A DNA stretch of 23,198 nt from NCBI GenBank assembly GCA_037138535.1, contig JBAXIG010000020.1, positions 1-23,198 on the forward strand, given 5' to 3'. This DNA is from GCA-2737595 sp037138535 (GTDB taxonomy: Bacteria > Actinomycetota > Actinomycetes > Nanopelagicales > Nanopelagicaceae). Below, one piece after another: positions 14,359 to 22,272 of the stretch. The notes beneath the pieces are model-generated. The model was given only the letters and a program-made list of their open reading frames with translations, did no database searches and was not told the DNA's origin. The translations under genes and the position numbers were made by a program. Within the stretch, counting starts at the first letter, position 1, and each line of letters opens with the position of its first letter.

Positions 14359-15312
14359 TTAGTGTGCGTCGGAAAGAAAACGTTCTGCGTCGAGAGCGGC
14401 CTGACATCCCGAACCTGCAGCTGTAATGGCTTGTCGATAGATGTGGTCCACCAAGTCCCCGCAAGCAAAGACTCCTGGGAGATTGGTTCGGGTACTGCCT
14501 GCATCAACTAATACGTAACCCTCACCATCAAGAGTTATTTGGTTCTTCACTAATTCATTCCGTGGATCGTGACCAATAGCTACAAAGAGACCAGTAATTG
14601 GCAGAGTGCTGCTAGATCCATCATTTACATTCCTTAGCGTGACACCACTTACCTTAGCCTCGCCATGAATCTCACTCACTTCACTATTCCATGCGAACTT
14701 AATCTTCGGATTGCTATGCGCGCGTTCAGCCATGATTTTCGAAGCCCGTAGCGAGTCACGGCGATGAATCATGGTGACTGAGGAAGCAAATCGGGTAAGA
14801 AAGGTCGCTTCTTCTACAGCTGAGTCTCCGCCTCCCACGACAGCAATATCTTGGTCGCGGAAGAAGAATCCATCACACGTAGCACACCATGAGACGCCGT
14901 GGCCGGAGAGTCGCTTCTCATCAGGAAGTCCTAATTCGCGATAAGCCGAACCCATCGCCAAGATGACACTCTTAGTGAAGACTTCATTGCCTGAACCATC
15001 AACGAGGCGTTTGATGCTCCCGGCCAATTCCATCTCAGTGATGTCATCAGTGATCATCTTTGTTCCGAAGCGCTCGGCCTGATCGCGCATAGAATCCATC
15101 AACTCAGGACCCATAATTCCGTGGGTGAATCCGGGAAAATTCTCCACTTCGGTGGTGTTCATCAAGGCGCCACCTGCGGTGACGGAGCCTTGATAGAGAA
15201 TCGGCTCGAGTTGAGCACGCGCTGAGTAGATCGCAGCGGTGTAACCGGCGGGGCCAGAACCCACGATTACTACTTCAGCGGGGTTTTCGCGCGATCCATG
15301 AGCCAGAGCCAT
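14359..15312 (-). CDS. trxB: Thioredoxin-disulfide reductase
   Basis: A 317-residue flavoprotein that passes electrons from NADPH to thioredoxin. The FAD site GSGPAGYTAAIYSAR starts at residue 18. The redox pair is C143/C146 in SWCATCDGFF. The NADPH fold has VVGGGDSAVEEATFL (about 158-172) followed by HRRDSLRASK, whose arginines select NADPH. The C-terminal FAD motif is GVFACGDLVD. Adjacent trxA is its obvious partner. Low-molecular-weight bacteria-type (Cys-Ala-Thr-Cys). Confidence 0.97.
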   Translation of the reverse strand: MALAHGSRENPAEVVIVGSGPAGYTAAIYSARAQLEPILYQGSVTAGGALMNTTEVENFPGFTHGIMGPELMDSMRDQAERFGTKMITDDITEMELAGSIKRLVDGSGNEVFTKSVILAMGSAYRELGLPDEKRLSGHGVSWCATCDGFFFRDQDIAVVGGGDSAVEEATFLTRFASSVTMIHRRDSLRASKIMAERAHSNPKIKFAWNSEVSEIHGEAKVSGVTLRNVNDGSSSTLPITGLFVAIGHDPRNELVKNQITLDGEGYVLVDAGSTRTNLPGVFACGDLVDHIYRQAITAAGSGCQAALDAERFLSDAH

Positions 15313-15353
15313 CTCTTACCTTCCATCGATGAATATGAAACCAATCTTAGGCG

Positions 15354-16991
15354 TTATTGATTCCCGCCTTGGCCACGCGCTCCGGTGAGGCGTTTCCAAC
15401 CCTTGGCAAGTAGCTGACGAACTTGCATGAGGGCCTCGATTTTCATCAGCCCGCCTAACCAGAGATAGATGGAGAGCCCAACGCTTCCAGAGAGCAGTAA
15501 CTCAATGACTGCTGAAAGGCTTTCGTGTGCGATAGAGATGAAGTGGTGAATGATCAAAGAGGGGAGAAAGGCAATAAGCGCGAGAAAGAATAACTTTGCG
15601 TACGTCCCCAGCACACCTTCTAACACACCGACCCTTGTGCGAAGAATTCTTGAGGCCACAAAAGTACTCGCTAAATAACCGATTCCGAAAGCTACTGCTA
15701 TGCCGACAGTGATCCAATGAAGAGGGAGGAAGTGATAAGCGGCGAAGGCAAACATGCACATCACAAGATTCATCACCAGCGTGATGAAAGCCGGTGTTTT
15801 GGTGTCTTCATAAGCATAGAAGCCGCGAAGCAAGAGATATGAAGCAGAGAACGGAATGATTCCCAAGGAGAACCCAGCTAGCACCGATCCGATTTGATGT
15901 GCACTTGAACTATCGGCTCCAAGATAAAGCAGGTGTGCGATCGGTTGGCCCAAGAAGAGAAAAGCCATCCCTGCGGGAACTGTAAACGCGCCCACAATTC
16001 CGAGGTGGCTCACCAGATCGCGCTTGACACTCTCGCCTTGACCGGCCGCCGCCGCTCTTGAAATTTTTGGTAGAAGTGCCGTTACAAATGAGACCGCAAT
16101 AATTGAATGAGGCAGCATAAATATGAGATAAGCATTTTGGTACGGAGTAAATCCAACTCCTTCAGTAACCCCAGCTTGTGTTGCTCGAACCGAGACTGCG
16201 GTTGCCAAGTTTACAATCACCATAAAACCCAATTGATTGAAAAGTACAAAAATGAGAGTCCACGTAGCTAACCCGGCAGATTTGCGCAACTCCCTCCAAT
16301 GGAAGTTCGGACGCAATTTCACTCCCGAGCGCGCTACGACGGGAAGAAGTAGGACAGCTTGAATGAGCGCACCGAATGAAGTCCCAAGTCCGAGCAATGC
16401 CTGCTTCCCCGAGGTAAGAGAATTGGCGCTCACTGAAGGTGCGATAGCAATAAAGACGCCTAAAACCACTATGACGACAAGGTTGTTAGCGATGGGCGCC
16501 CACATCATTGGACCGAAACTTCCTCGAGCGTTGGCGATCTGGCCAAGGACGGTGAAGAGGCCGAGAAAGAAAATCTGCGGCAAACAGTAACGTGCAAAAG
16601 TGACAGTGAGGTTGAATTCGTCAATGAAACTAGGATCTGAAAACTTACTTGCGTAGAGACGAATAATTAATGGGGCAGAGAGGATTGTTACGAAAGTGGC
16701 GCCGCCGAGTATGACTACTGTGGCCGTAACTAATTTAGAAGTAAACGCACTTCCTCCGTCAGAATTATCTTTCATGGCTCTGACGAGTTGTGGCACAAAG
16801 ACAGCGTTAAGAGCGCCTCCCGCCACAAGAATATAAATAATCATGGGAATGGTGTTGGCTACCTGATAAGTATCACCGAGAATTGCAGTTCCTAGTGCAA
16901 TGACAAGTAAGAGATTACGGACTAGCCCAGTAAGACGAGAGATGGTGGTTCCCACCGCCATAATTGCGGATGAACGCATCATTTCGCTCAT
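15354..16991 (-). CDS. murJ: Lipid II flippase MurJ (MviN)
   Basis: A 545-residue multi-pass membrane protein of the MOP superfamily that moves lipid II outward for peptidoglycan assembly. Hydrophobic segments run the whole length, consistent with about 14 helices. The N-terminal MMRSSAIMAVGTTISRLTGLVRN and the phrases VPQLVRAM and LLPKISRAAAAGQ are typical of MurJ. The large C-terminal cytoplasmic extension (pseudokinase region) found in mycobacterial MviN is absent; the protein ends in a short basic tail (KRLTGARGQGG). Its ATG overlaps the DUF6049 stop (ATGA). The sigM gene that follows murJ in Mycobacterium is missing; trxB comes next after 41 nt. Confidence 0.96.
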   Translation of the reverse strand: MSEMMRSSAIMAVGTTISRLTGLVRNLLLVIALGTAILGDTYQVANTIPMIIYILVAGGALNAVFVPQLVRAMKDNSDGGSAFTSKLVTATVVILGGATFVTILSAPLIIRLYASKFSDPSFIDEFNLTVTFARYCLPQIFFLGLFTVLGQIANARGSFGPMMWAPIANNLVVIVVLGVFIAIAPSVSANSLTSGKQALLGLGTSFGALIQAVLLLPVVARSGVKLRPNFHWRELRKSAGLATWTLIFVLFNQLGFMVIVNLATAVSVRATQAGVTEGVGFTPYQNAYLIFMLPHSIIAVSFVTALLPKISRAAAAGQGESVKRDLVSHLGIVGAFTVPAGMAFLFLGQPIAHLLYLGADSSSAHQIGSVLAGFSLGIIPFSASYLLLRGFYAYEDTKTPAFITLVMNLVMCMFAFAAYHFLPLHWITVGIAVAFGIGYLASTFVASRILRTRVGVLEGVLGTYAKLFFLALIAFLPSLIIHHFISIAHESLSAVIELLLSGSVGLSIYLWLGGLMKIEALMQVRQLLAKGWKRLTGARGQGGNQ

Positions 16992-18922
16992 GATCGACGC
17001 TTTCTCACTCTGCGAATTACCTGCGCTGCTGCAGCGAGGAAAAGGGCAGCGCCAGCAATCTCGGTGACCAAGATGGCTGCTGGTGGAATGCTAGAAATAG
17101 AAACCCGCAACAACACCACATCTCCTACTTGATGGTTGGCGGCATCTAAGAGCCTGGCCTCCATAAAGACTTCGCCGGATGAGTACGCCGTAATTGGCAC
17201 CGACACTTGGGAGTGCGATTTTGCTGGAAGTTGAAGGTCAACAGCTGCTGGCTGTTTGAGGCGAAGTGTGGTGGGGCGCAACTCGAGTCGTAGGTGTACG
17301 GGTAACGCAGCATCGTTACTTAAAGTGAGTGGAACCTTTCCATTAAGGTTGGTCAATGTGTAGCGTCCGGGAAGCACTCGGGCTTGTCGGTTGATCCGTT
17401 CAGCAATTTTGAGAGTCGATTGAGAGAAGAGGTAACCCGCAAAGGGTGCGCTTCGCCAAGCCGCTGCTAAAACAAGTGTGGAGCGCAGCTTCGACTCCGT
17501 TGAACTCACGTGTGGGGGCAGGGTGACGGCGCCAAATTGGGCGATCAGACTCTCAACCCGAGGTAGCACTGAAGTGGTTCGAGGTTCCAGCCCGGCCACC
17601 TTCAGGGTGGCCAGCGGGGAGGTCAGCGGGGAGGTCAGCGGGGAGGTCGGTGAGGCGGCGGTAGCCACGGAGAGATCGCGTGAGATCTCATTGATAGGCA
17701 GTTCGCGATCGGCCACCAACGCTTGGCTATAAGTGAGCGTCGGCATGCGCTCCGGTATTACTACCTGTGGCCGTGCGGTGGTGGGGCGCTCGGCGGTGAT
17801 CATTGCCAGTTGGGCATAGAAGTGATTGCTCACTTCTATAGAAATATTTTTTAAGTATCGCGACAAAATTTCATCACCTATTAAAAGGTCAACTCCTTCA
17901 GCTTTGGCGAAAGAAGTACGCGTTGCAGTTTCATTCGTAGGAGTAGGAGACATTCTTCGACTGACTATGCACTTTGTATAACCCGCACTCTTCAAATACG
18001 CGAGTGATTTTGATGAAAAGAGACCATCGCTTGGCCAGGCGAGATCGCTCTGTACACTTACTCCCAAAGATTGAGCTAAGCGGTTTGCACCGATCACTTG
18101 TAACGCGGCCAAAGCAATTGGTTTCTTGAGTGAGATAAAGGTGGCCAAGTCTGGGTCACCGTAAGGTGCGGCATAAACATTGCGGCCCTCAATTGCCCTA
18201 CGGAGACGTGCTAACCATTCCGTGGCTGCACTTTTGCCCGCTCCTTCACTACCATCAAGTAAGGAGTAACCCTTACTCATTGCTTCTACGCTTTCAATTA
18301 ACTCAGCGTCGATGTACCAAGTGAAGTTTCTTCCCTCCGCTGCGGTGAGCATACGCCCAAGACGGCCTTGAGGAAGAAGGCTTGTAGCGAGTACATCATC
18401 CGTAAATACACCCTCGATATTTCTATGCGGAGTATCCAGTATTGGCCATATCCACGAGACAGGAGTGGGTGCTACACCTTGATTTCCTTTTCCAATAAGA
18501 AAGAAAGGGACCTTCGCAGGCTTTCCACCAATAATAGAAATCTCTGCGAGATAACCCCTTATTTCAAGGGATTTTTGTGGCGCATCAGGGATCTCTATGC
18601 GCACTCGTAATGCATTAATCTTCTCCAAGCTGTTATTGCCGCTCCTATCAAGTACCACTTGAGAGGCGATTAAAGGATTCTTTTCAAATGCCAATAGTTC
18701 ACTGCGGGATTTGAATACTTTTGGAGAACGCAAGATACGTACACTCCATGACTGGGCTCCATCTGGTGATGTCAACTCAAGACTGATACTCGCTAATGAA
18801 GTTGTGCTGGCTTGTGCAATATTTGCAAACGCATAATTGATGGTAGAAGCTGCTGCGTGCACTGGTTGTAAATTTAATGAAGTAGCAATGAGGAATATGA
18901 GAGCGAGGAAAACTCTCTTCAT
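16988..18922 (-). CDS. DUF6049 family exported membrane-anchored protein
   Basis: A 644-residue protein of unknown function found next to murJ across actinobacteria (position of Rv3909). It has a signal peptide (MKRVFLALIFLIATSLNLQPVHA, cleavage near residue 23; shown here as the KR start, hydrophobic core and AxA-type end), a long extracellular region and a C-terminal helix (ILVTEIAGAALFLAAAAQVI) followed by a basic cytoplasmic tail RRVRKRRS. The last third before the helix looks like a beta-sandwich, a common DUF6049 feature. Residues about 426-437 are TSPL repeated three times, from a perfect 12-bp triplicate. It overlaps NUDIX by 1 nt and murJ by 4 nt, so a role in lipid II export or wall assembly is likely but unproven. 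Confidence 0.85.
   Translation of the reverse strand: MKRVFLALIFLIATSLNLQPVHAAASTINYAFANIAQASTTSLASISLELTSPDGAQSWSVRILRSPKVFKSRSELLAFEKNPLIASQVVLDRSGNNSLEKINALRVRIEIPDAPQKSLEIRGYLAEISIIGGKPAKVPFFLIGKGNQGVAPTPVSWIWPILDTPHRNIEGVFTDDVLATSLLPQGRLGRMLTAAEGRNFTWYIDAELIESVEAMSKGYSLLDGSEGAGKSAATEWLARLRRAIEGRNVYAAPYGDPDLATFISLKKPIALAALQVIGANRLAQSLGVSVQSDLAWPSDGLFSSKSLAYLKSAGYTKCIVSRRMSPTPTNETATRTSFAKAEGVDLLIGDEILSRYLKNISIEVSNHFYAQLAMITAERPTTARPQVVIPERMPTLTYSQALVADRELPINEISRDLSVATAASPTSPLTSPLTSPLATLKVAGLEPRTTSVLPRVESLIAQFGAVTLPPHVSSTESKLRSTLVLAAAWRSAPFAGYLFSQSTLKIAERINRQARVLPGRYTLTNLNGKVPLTLSNDAALPVHLRLELRPTTLRLKQPAAVDLQLPAKSHSQVSVPITAYSSGEVFMEARLLDAANHQVGDVVLLRVSISSIPPAAILVTEIAGAALFLAAAAQVIRRVRKRRS
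17613..17648. repeat. Three perfect 12-bp tandem repeats in the DUF6049 gene
   Basis: AGCGGGGAGGTC occurs at 17613-17624, 17625-17636 and 17637-17648. Being a multiple of three, copy changes keep the frame and add or remove TSPL units in a probable linker. Confidence 0.9.
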
Positions 18923-19503
18923 TAGATTAAATTCTTTAGATCGCCAAAACTTGCTATGAGTTTGCGCTCGTCTGAGTAGGCCAGGCGTTTAGAGACTTCC
19001 ACAAGTGGAAACCAAGCTACCTCATCAACTTCATTCTTTTGAGGAGTTAAAATTCCACCTGTCATCCGAAAGAGATAGTGGTGCACTGTTTTATGAATTC
19101 TCTTTCCTTCAGCCATGAACCAGAAATCAATAACACCGAGAGAACGAGTGATCGCGCTCTCAATTCCAGTCTCCTCAGCCACTTCACGGATGGCTGCGTC
19201 TTCGGGTGTCTCGCCAAATTCAATATGACCCTTAGGAAGTGACCATAAGGTGCGTCCGCGTTTATCGTGGCGACCAATAAGGAGTCCGAGGTCGCCAGAA
19301 AGATCAATAACCAATCCGCCAGCACTGATCTCTTCATTGCGCCGGCGAGGTTTCTCTTGGCGCTCTTTACCTGGCCGTGGCGTGGCCTGGGAGGGCTGAG
19401 GTGTAGAAGCGGAAGGTCGCTTCTTTCCTGCCAGGGCGGCTGGGGTGGGGCGTGCCGGCTGCCCAAAAGGTGGAAGCGCCCCATGCTCGTGCGCGGGGGT
19501 CAT
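18922..19503 (-). CDS. NUDIX hydrolase (MutT4-like)
   Basis: A 193-residue NUDIX hydrolase. The complete Nudix box is at 92-114 (GHIEFGETPEDAAIREVAEE, then TG), so it should bind metal and cleave a nucleoside diphosphate-linked substrate, which cannot be told from sequence. The first 55 residues are a Pro/Ala/Lys-rich, disordered, GC-rich tail. The open frame continues upstream to 19755, but that part overlaps pcnA in the opposite direction and looks non-coding, so ATG 19503 is used. The gene is the Rv3908 (mutT4) equivalent by synteny, beside pcnA. It shares a 46-bp divergent promoter region with pcnA and heads the DUF6049-murJ group. Confidence 0.9.
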   Translation of the reverse strand: MTPAHEHGALPPFGQPARPTPAALAGKKRPSASTPQPSQATPRPGKERQEKPRRRNEEISAGGLVIDLSGDLGLLIGRHDKRGRTLWSLPKGHIEFGETPEDAAIREVAEETGIESAITRSLGVIDFWFMAEGKRIHKTVHHYLFRMTGGILTPQKNEVDEVAWFPLVEVSKRLAYSDERKLIASFGDLKNLI

Positions 19504-19549
19504 GGGAACAGCGTAACGAGCCACCCTGCCTACCCCTACCCTTGAACTT
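19504..19549. promoter_or_regulatory. Divergent promoter region NUDIX / pcnA
   Basis: Only 46 bp separates two divergent start codons. TACCCT ends 8 nt before the pcnA ATG, and on the other strand TACGCT ends 5 nt before the NUDIX ATG. Both fit TAnnnT -10 elements of leaderless messages, which are common in actinobacteria. No ribosome site is obvious on either side. Tentative. Confidence 0.4.
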
Positions 19550-20995
19550 ATGAACTCGCCGCTGCACGCTGCCGCCGGGCAACTCGCGCTACAAGAACTC
19601 GAGCGCCTGGCGCCTGAAGTCCGCGATTTGGCGAGCCGTTTCGCCGCCGCCGGAAACCCATTAGCCCTCGTGGGAGGGTGCGTCCGAGATGCCATTCTGG
19701 GTCGGCTCTCCACCGACTTGGACTTCACCACCGCGGCCCGCCCTACGGAAATCAAGAAAATGCTTCAAGGATGGTGTGATTCGATCTGGGAGACCGGAAT
19801 TGAGTACGGGACCATTTCGGGTGCGCGCGGTGATTTACAGATTGAAATCACTACCTATCGAAGTGAGCTATATGACCCAGAGAGTCGAAAGCCTCAGGTC
19901 GAGTTCGGTGACTCGCTAGAGGGCGATTTACGTAGACGAGATTTTACGATTAATGCGATGGCATTGGTTCTCGAAGAAGCGGGAAGCCGTTTCGTCGATC
20001 CATTTGGTGGTGTAACCGCCCTCAACGAGAGACGGCTCTCTACTCCAGGTACTCCAGAAGAATCTTTCTCTGATGACCCATTGCGCATCATGCGGGCAAT
20101 TCGATTTGCTGCGCAACTTGGCGTGACGCCAGATGCGGCCGTGCTTACTGCTATTAATGTAATGAAGGATCGCTTATCCATTATTTCTGCAGAACGTATT
20201 AGAGAGGAGTTCAACAAACTCCTCCTGTCAGATCACCCCCGCATTGGTTTGAGTTTGATGGTCTCCAGTGGAGTCGCTGAATATGTGATGCCCGAATTAC
20301 CTAAACTCCAATTAGAAATTGATGAGCATCATCGACATAAAGATGTTTATGAGCACTCACTCATTGTTTTAGAACAAGCAATTGAAATGGAAGAGCGTTT
20401 AGGCGGTCCCAATCTTGTTATTCGACTGGCTGCGCTCATGCATGACATCGGAAAACCCAAAACTAGAGCTCTCATTCCTGGGGGTGGAGTCTCGTTTCAT
20501 CACCATGAAGTGGTGGGTGCACATTTAGCCAAATCTAGACTTAAAGCAATGCGGTATAGCAACGACATTGTGAACGATGTAACGACGTTGGTCGAGTTGC
20601 ATTTGCGCTTCCATGGCTATGGAAGTGGTGAGTGGACGGATAGCGCCGTAAGACGTTATGTACGTGACGCGGAACATCTTCTTACTCACTTACATGTCTT
20701 AACGCGCTCGGATTGCACCACTCGTAATGTGCGTAAGGCCGCCACGCTTGCCGCTATCTACGATGATCTCGAAGCTCGTATCGCGCGCTTGGCTGAAGAA
20801 GAAGAGCTCGCTTTAATTCGTCCTGATCTTAACGGCAACGAAATTATGGAGATTTTAGAAGTAAAGCCCTCTCGATTGGTGGGGGCCGCCTATAACCATC
20901 TCATGGAGTTGCGCCTTGACCGCGGCCCGCTGGGAAGAGAGATTGCGATTGCCGAACTTAAGAAGTGGTGGCTGGAGAACCAATCGAATCCGTAG
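19550..20995 (+). CDS. pcnA: CCA tRNA nucleotidyltransferase
   Basis: A 481-residue class II nucleotidyltransferase that adds or repairs the CCA tail of tRNAs. The polymerase head has ALVGGCVRDAILGR, then catalytic carboxylates in STDLDF (D57, D59), and RRRDFTINAMAL. Neck and body follow, with ERIREEFNKLL. A C-terminal HD domain is present (LAALMHDIGKPKTR, H298/D299), giving a possible phosphohydrolase activity as in many actinobacterial copies. The first ~190 bases are clearly GC-richer than the rest. The ATG at 19550 gives the only start without entering NUDIX. The 3' end overlaps the MFS gene by 38 nt on the opposite strand. Poly(A) polymerase is the alternative, but actinobacterial synteny favours CCA addition. 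Confidence 0.95.
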   Translation: MNSPLHAAAGQLALQELERLAPEVRDLASRFAAAGNPLALVGGCVRDAILGRLSTDLDFTTAARPTEIKKMLQGWCDSIWETGIEYGTISGARGDLQIEITTYRSELYDPESRKPQVEFGDSLEGDLRRRDFTINAMALVLEEAGSRFVDPFGGVTALNERRLSTPGTPEESFSDDPLRIMRAIRFAAQLGVTPDAAVLTAINVMKDRLSIISAERIREEFNKLLLSDHPRIGLSLMVSSGVAEYVMPELPKLQLEIDEHHRHKDVYEHSLIVLEQAIEMEERLGGPNLVIRLAALMHDIGKPKTRALIPGGGVSFHHHEVVGAHLAKSRLKAMRYSNDIVNDVTTLVELHLRFHGYGSGEWTDSAVRRYVRDAEHLLTHLHVLTRSDCTTRNVRKAATLAAIYDDLEARIARLAEEEELALIRPDLNGNEIMEILEVKPSRLVGAAYNHLMELRLDRGPLGREIAIAELKKWWLENQSNP

Positions 20996-22259
20996 ACGGT
21001 TTACTAAACCCTCGTAGCAGAAATGCCATAGTTAAGTAGGCAAAGACCACAAGCAGAGGCAGTAGGAGTGAACGCCCAGATGTTGGCACAATCAGTGCAG
21101 CCAATCCAGCCCCACCGACGATCGCAGCATTAACCAATACGTCATAGACAGAAAAGACTCGACCACGAAACTCGTCGGCAATGCTCTCTTGTACGAGTGC
21201 ATCGCAGGTGACTTTCACTGATTGCCCAAACCCGGCCACCGAGAAAGCCGCGATAGCTAAAAGGATGTGGCTTCCCCAAATAAAAGTGGGTACAAGAGTT
21301 GCACTAAGAACCAGCGCCACTCTGATCCATCGATGCCGTCCACATTTGCGCGTCGCCCACGGAGCAATCAACGCGCCAACGAAAACCCCCCCGCCAGCAG
21401 CGGTCACAAGTTGTACCAATCCTGCTAATCCAGCATCTGGGTTATTTGGATCATGAAAAGTATTCCGTTCCAATAAGAGGCAAGTGACCACGAGAGCCGT
21501 GATGCCGCCGCGTTGAATAGCCACGGCAATCATCCCAAGTGCGGCATCGCGATGGAGACGTAAATGCGCTAATCCCGATTTGAAGTCAAGAATCCCAGCG
21601 GTGACAATTCCTACTGATTTAGCTCGCACGAGTTCATGTTCGGTTGGTCCTAATTCATCACGTTTCAGACGAAGCGAGCATAAGGCAGATATGAAGTATC
21701 CAAGTGCGGCGACTGCGACCAATATTGAGTCAGCGGCATTGAGTGATTCGAAGTGTCCGAGTAGGGAACGTAATCCATATCCCAGCCCCCCACCGATAAC
21801 TATCGCAATGGATCCGCCCGTCACCGCGATGGCATTTGATTCAATCAATTTAGTGCGATCAATAACGCGGGGGAGACCGGCAGATAATCCAGCCAAAATA
21901 AGGCGATTAGCTCCGAAAGATAAGAGCACTACAACAACAAGAAGTAAGTCACTCTTACCTCGCATGGTTACCAGCGCGACAAGAAGAAGATCGAAGGCAC
22001 GGATGGTGTTTGCATAGAAAATGATCTGCCGACGCGAGAAGCGGTCGAGGATGGTGCCGACAAAAGGTCCAAGAAAAGAGTAGGGCAACAACATGATTGC
22101 AAATGCAATCGCTGCCGATCCGGCGGTGGCTTGCTTCTCAGGTGAGAAGAGCACAAAAGAGGCTAAAGCAGTTTGGTAGAGACCATCCATACCCTGCGAT
22201 ATCCAGCGAACAGCGAGCAATCTTCTAAATCGCACGCCGTTCGCTGTTAGAAAAGCCAT
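20958..22259 (-). CDS. MFS transporter (DHA3/EntS-like)
   Basis: A 433-residue membrane transporter with about ten to twelve hydrophobic segments. The motif FVGTILDRFSRRQIIFYANTIRAFD, including the DRFSRR loop between helices 2 and 3, places it in the major facilitator superfamily, closest in style to the drug/siderophore exporters of the EntS/DHA3 type. The second half has AGFGQSVKVTCDALVQESIADEFRGRVFSVYD, typical of this group (VQ..v.de.RGRvfs). Substrate unknown. ATG 22259 is chosen because it lies 13 nt after the ino1 stop; the longer frame to 22316 would overlap ino1. Cotranscription with ino1 is likely. It ends convergent to pcnA. Confidence 0.85.
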   Translation of the reverse strand: MAFLTANGVRFRRLLAVRWISQGMDGLYQTALASFVLFSPEKQATAGSAAIAFAIMLLPYSFLGPFVGTILDRFSRRQIIFYANTIRAFDLLLVALVTMRGKSDLLLVVVVLLSFGANRLILAGLSAGLPRVIDRTKLIESNAIAVTGGSIAIVIGGGLGYGLRSLLGHFESLNAADSILVAVAALGYFISALCSLRLKRDELGPTEHELVRAKSVGIVTAGILDFKSGLAHLRLHRDAALGMIAVAIQRGGITALVVTCLLLERNTFHDPNNPDAGLAGLVQLVTAAGGGVFVGALIAPWATRKCGRHRWIRVALVLSATLVPTFIWGSHILLAIAAFSVAGFGQSVKVTCDALVQESIADEFRGRVFSVYDVLVNAAIVGGAGLAALIVPTSGRSLLLPLLVVFAYLTMAFLLRGFSKPSTDSIGSPATTS

Positions 22260-22272
22260 CTCAGGTGTGAAA

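Noticed and set aside
19504..19755. 84-residue upstream extension of the NUDIX protein
   Set aside because: It is antisense to the conserved start of pcnA and has shadow-type composition; ATG 19503 is adequate.
21580..22017. 145-residue plus-strand ORF opposite the MFS gene
   Set aside because: It is the antisense shadow of transmembrane coding sequence, rich in Ser, Arg and Pro.
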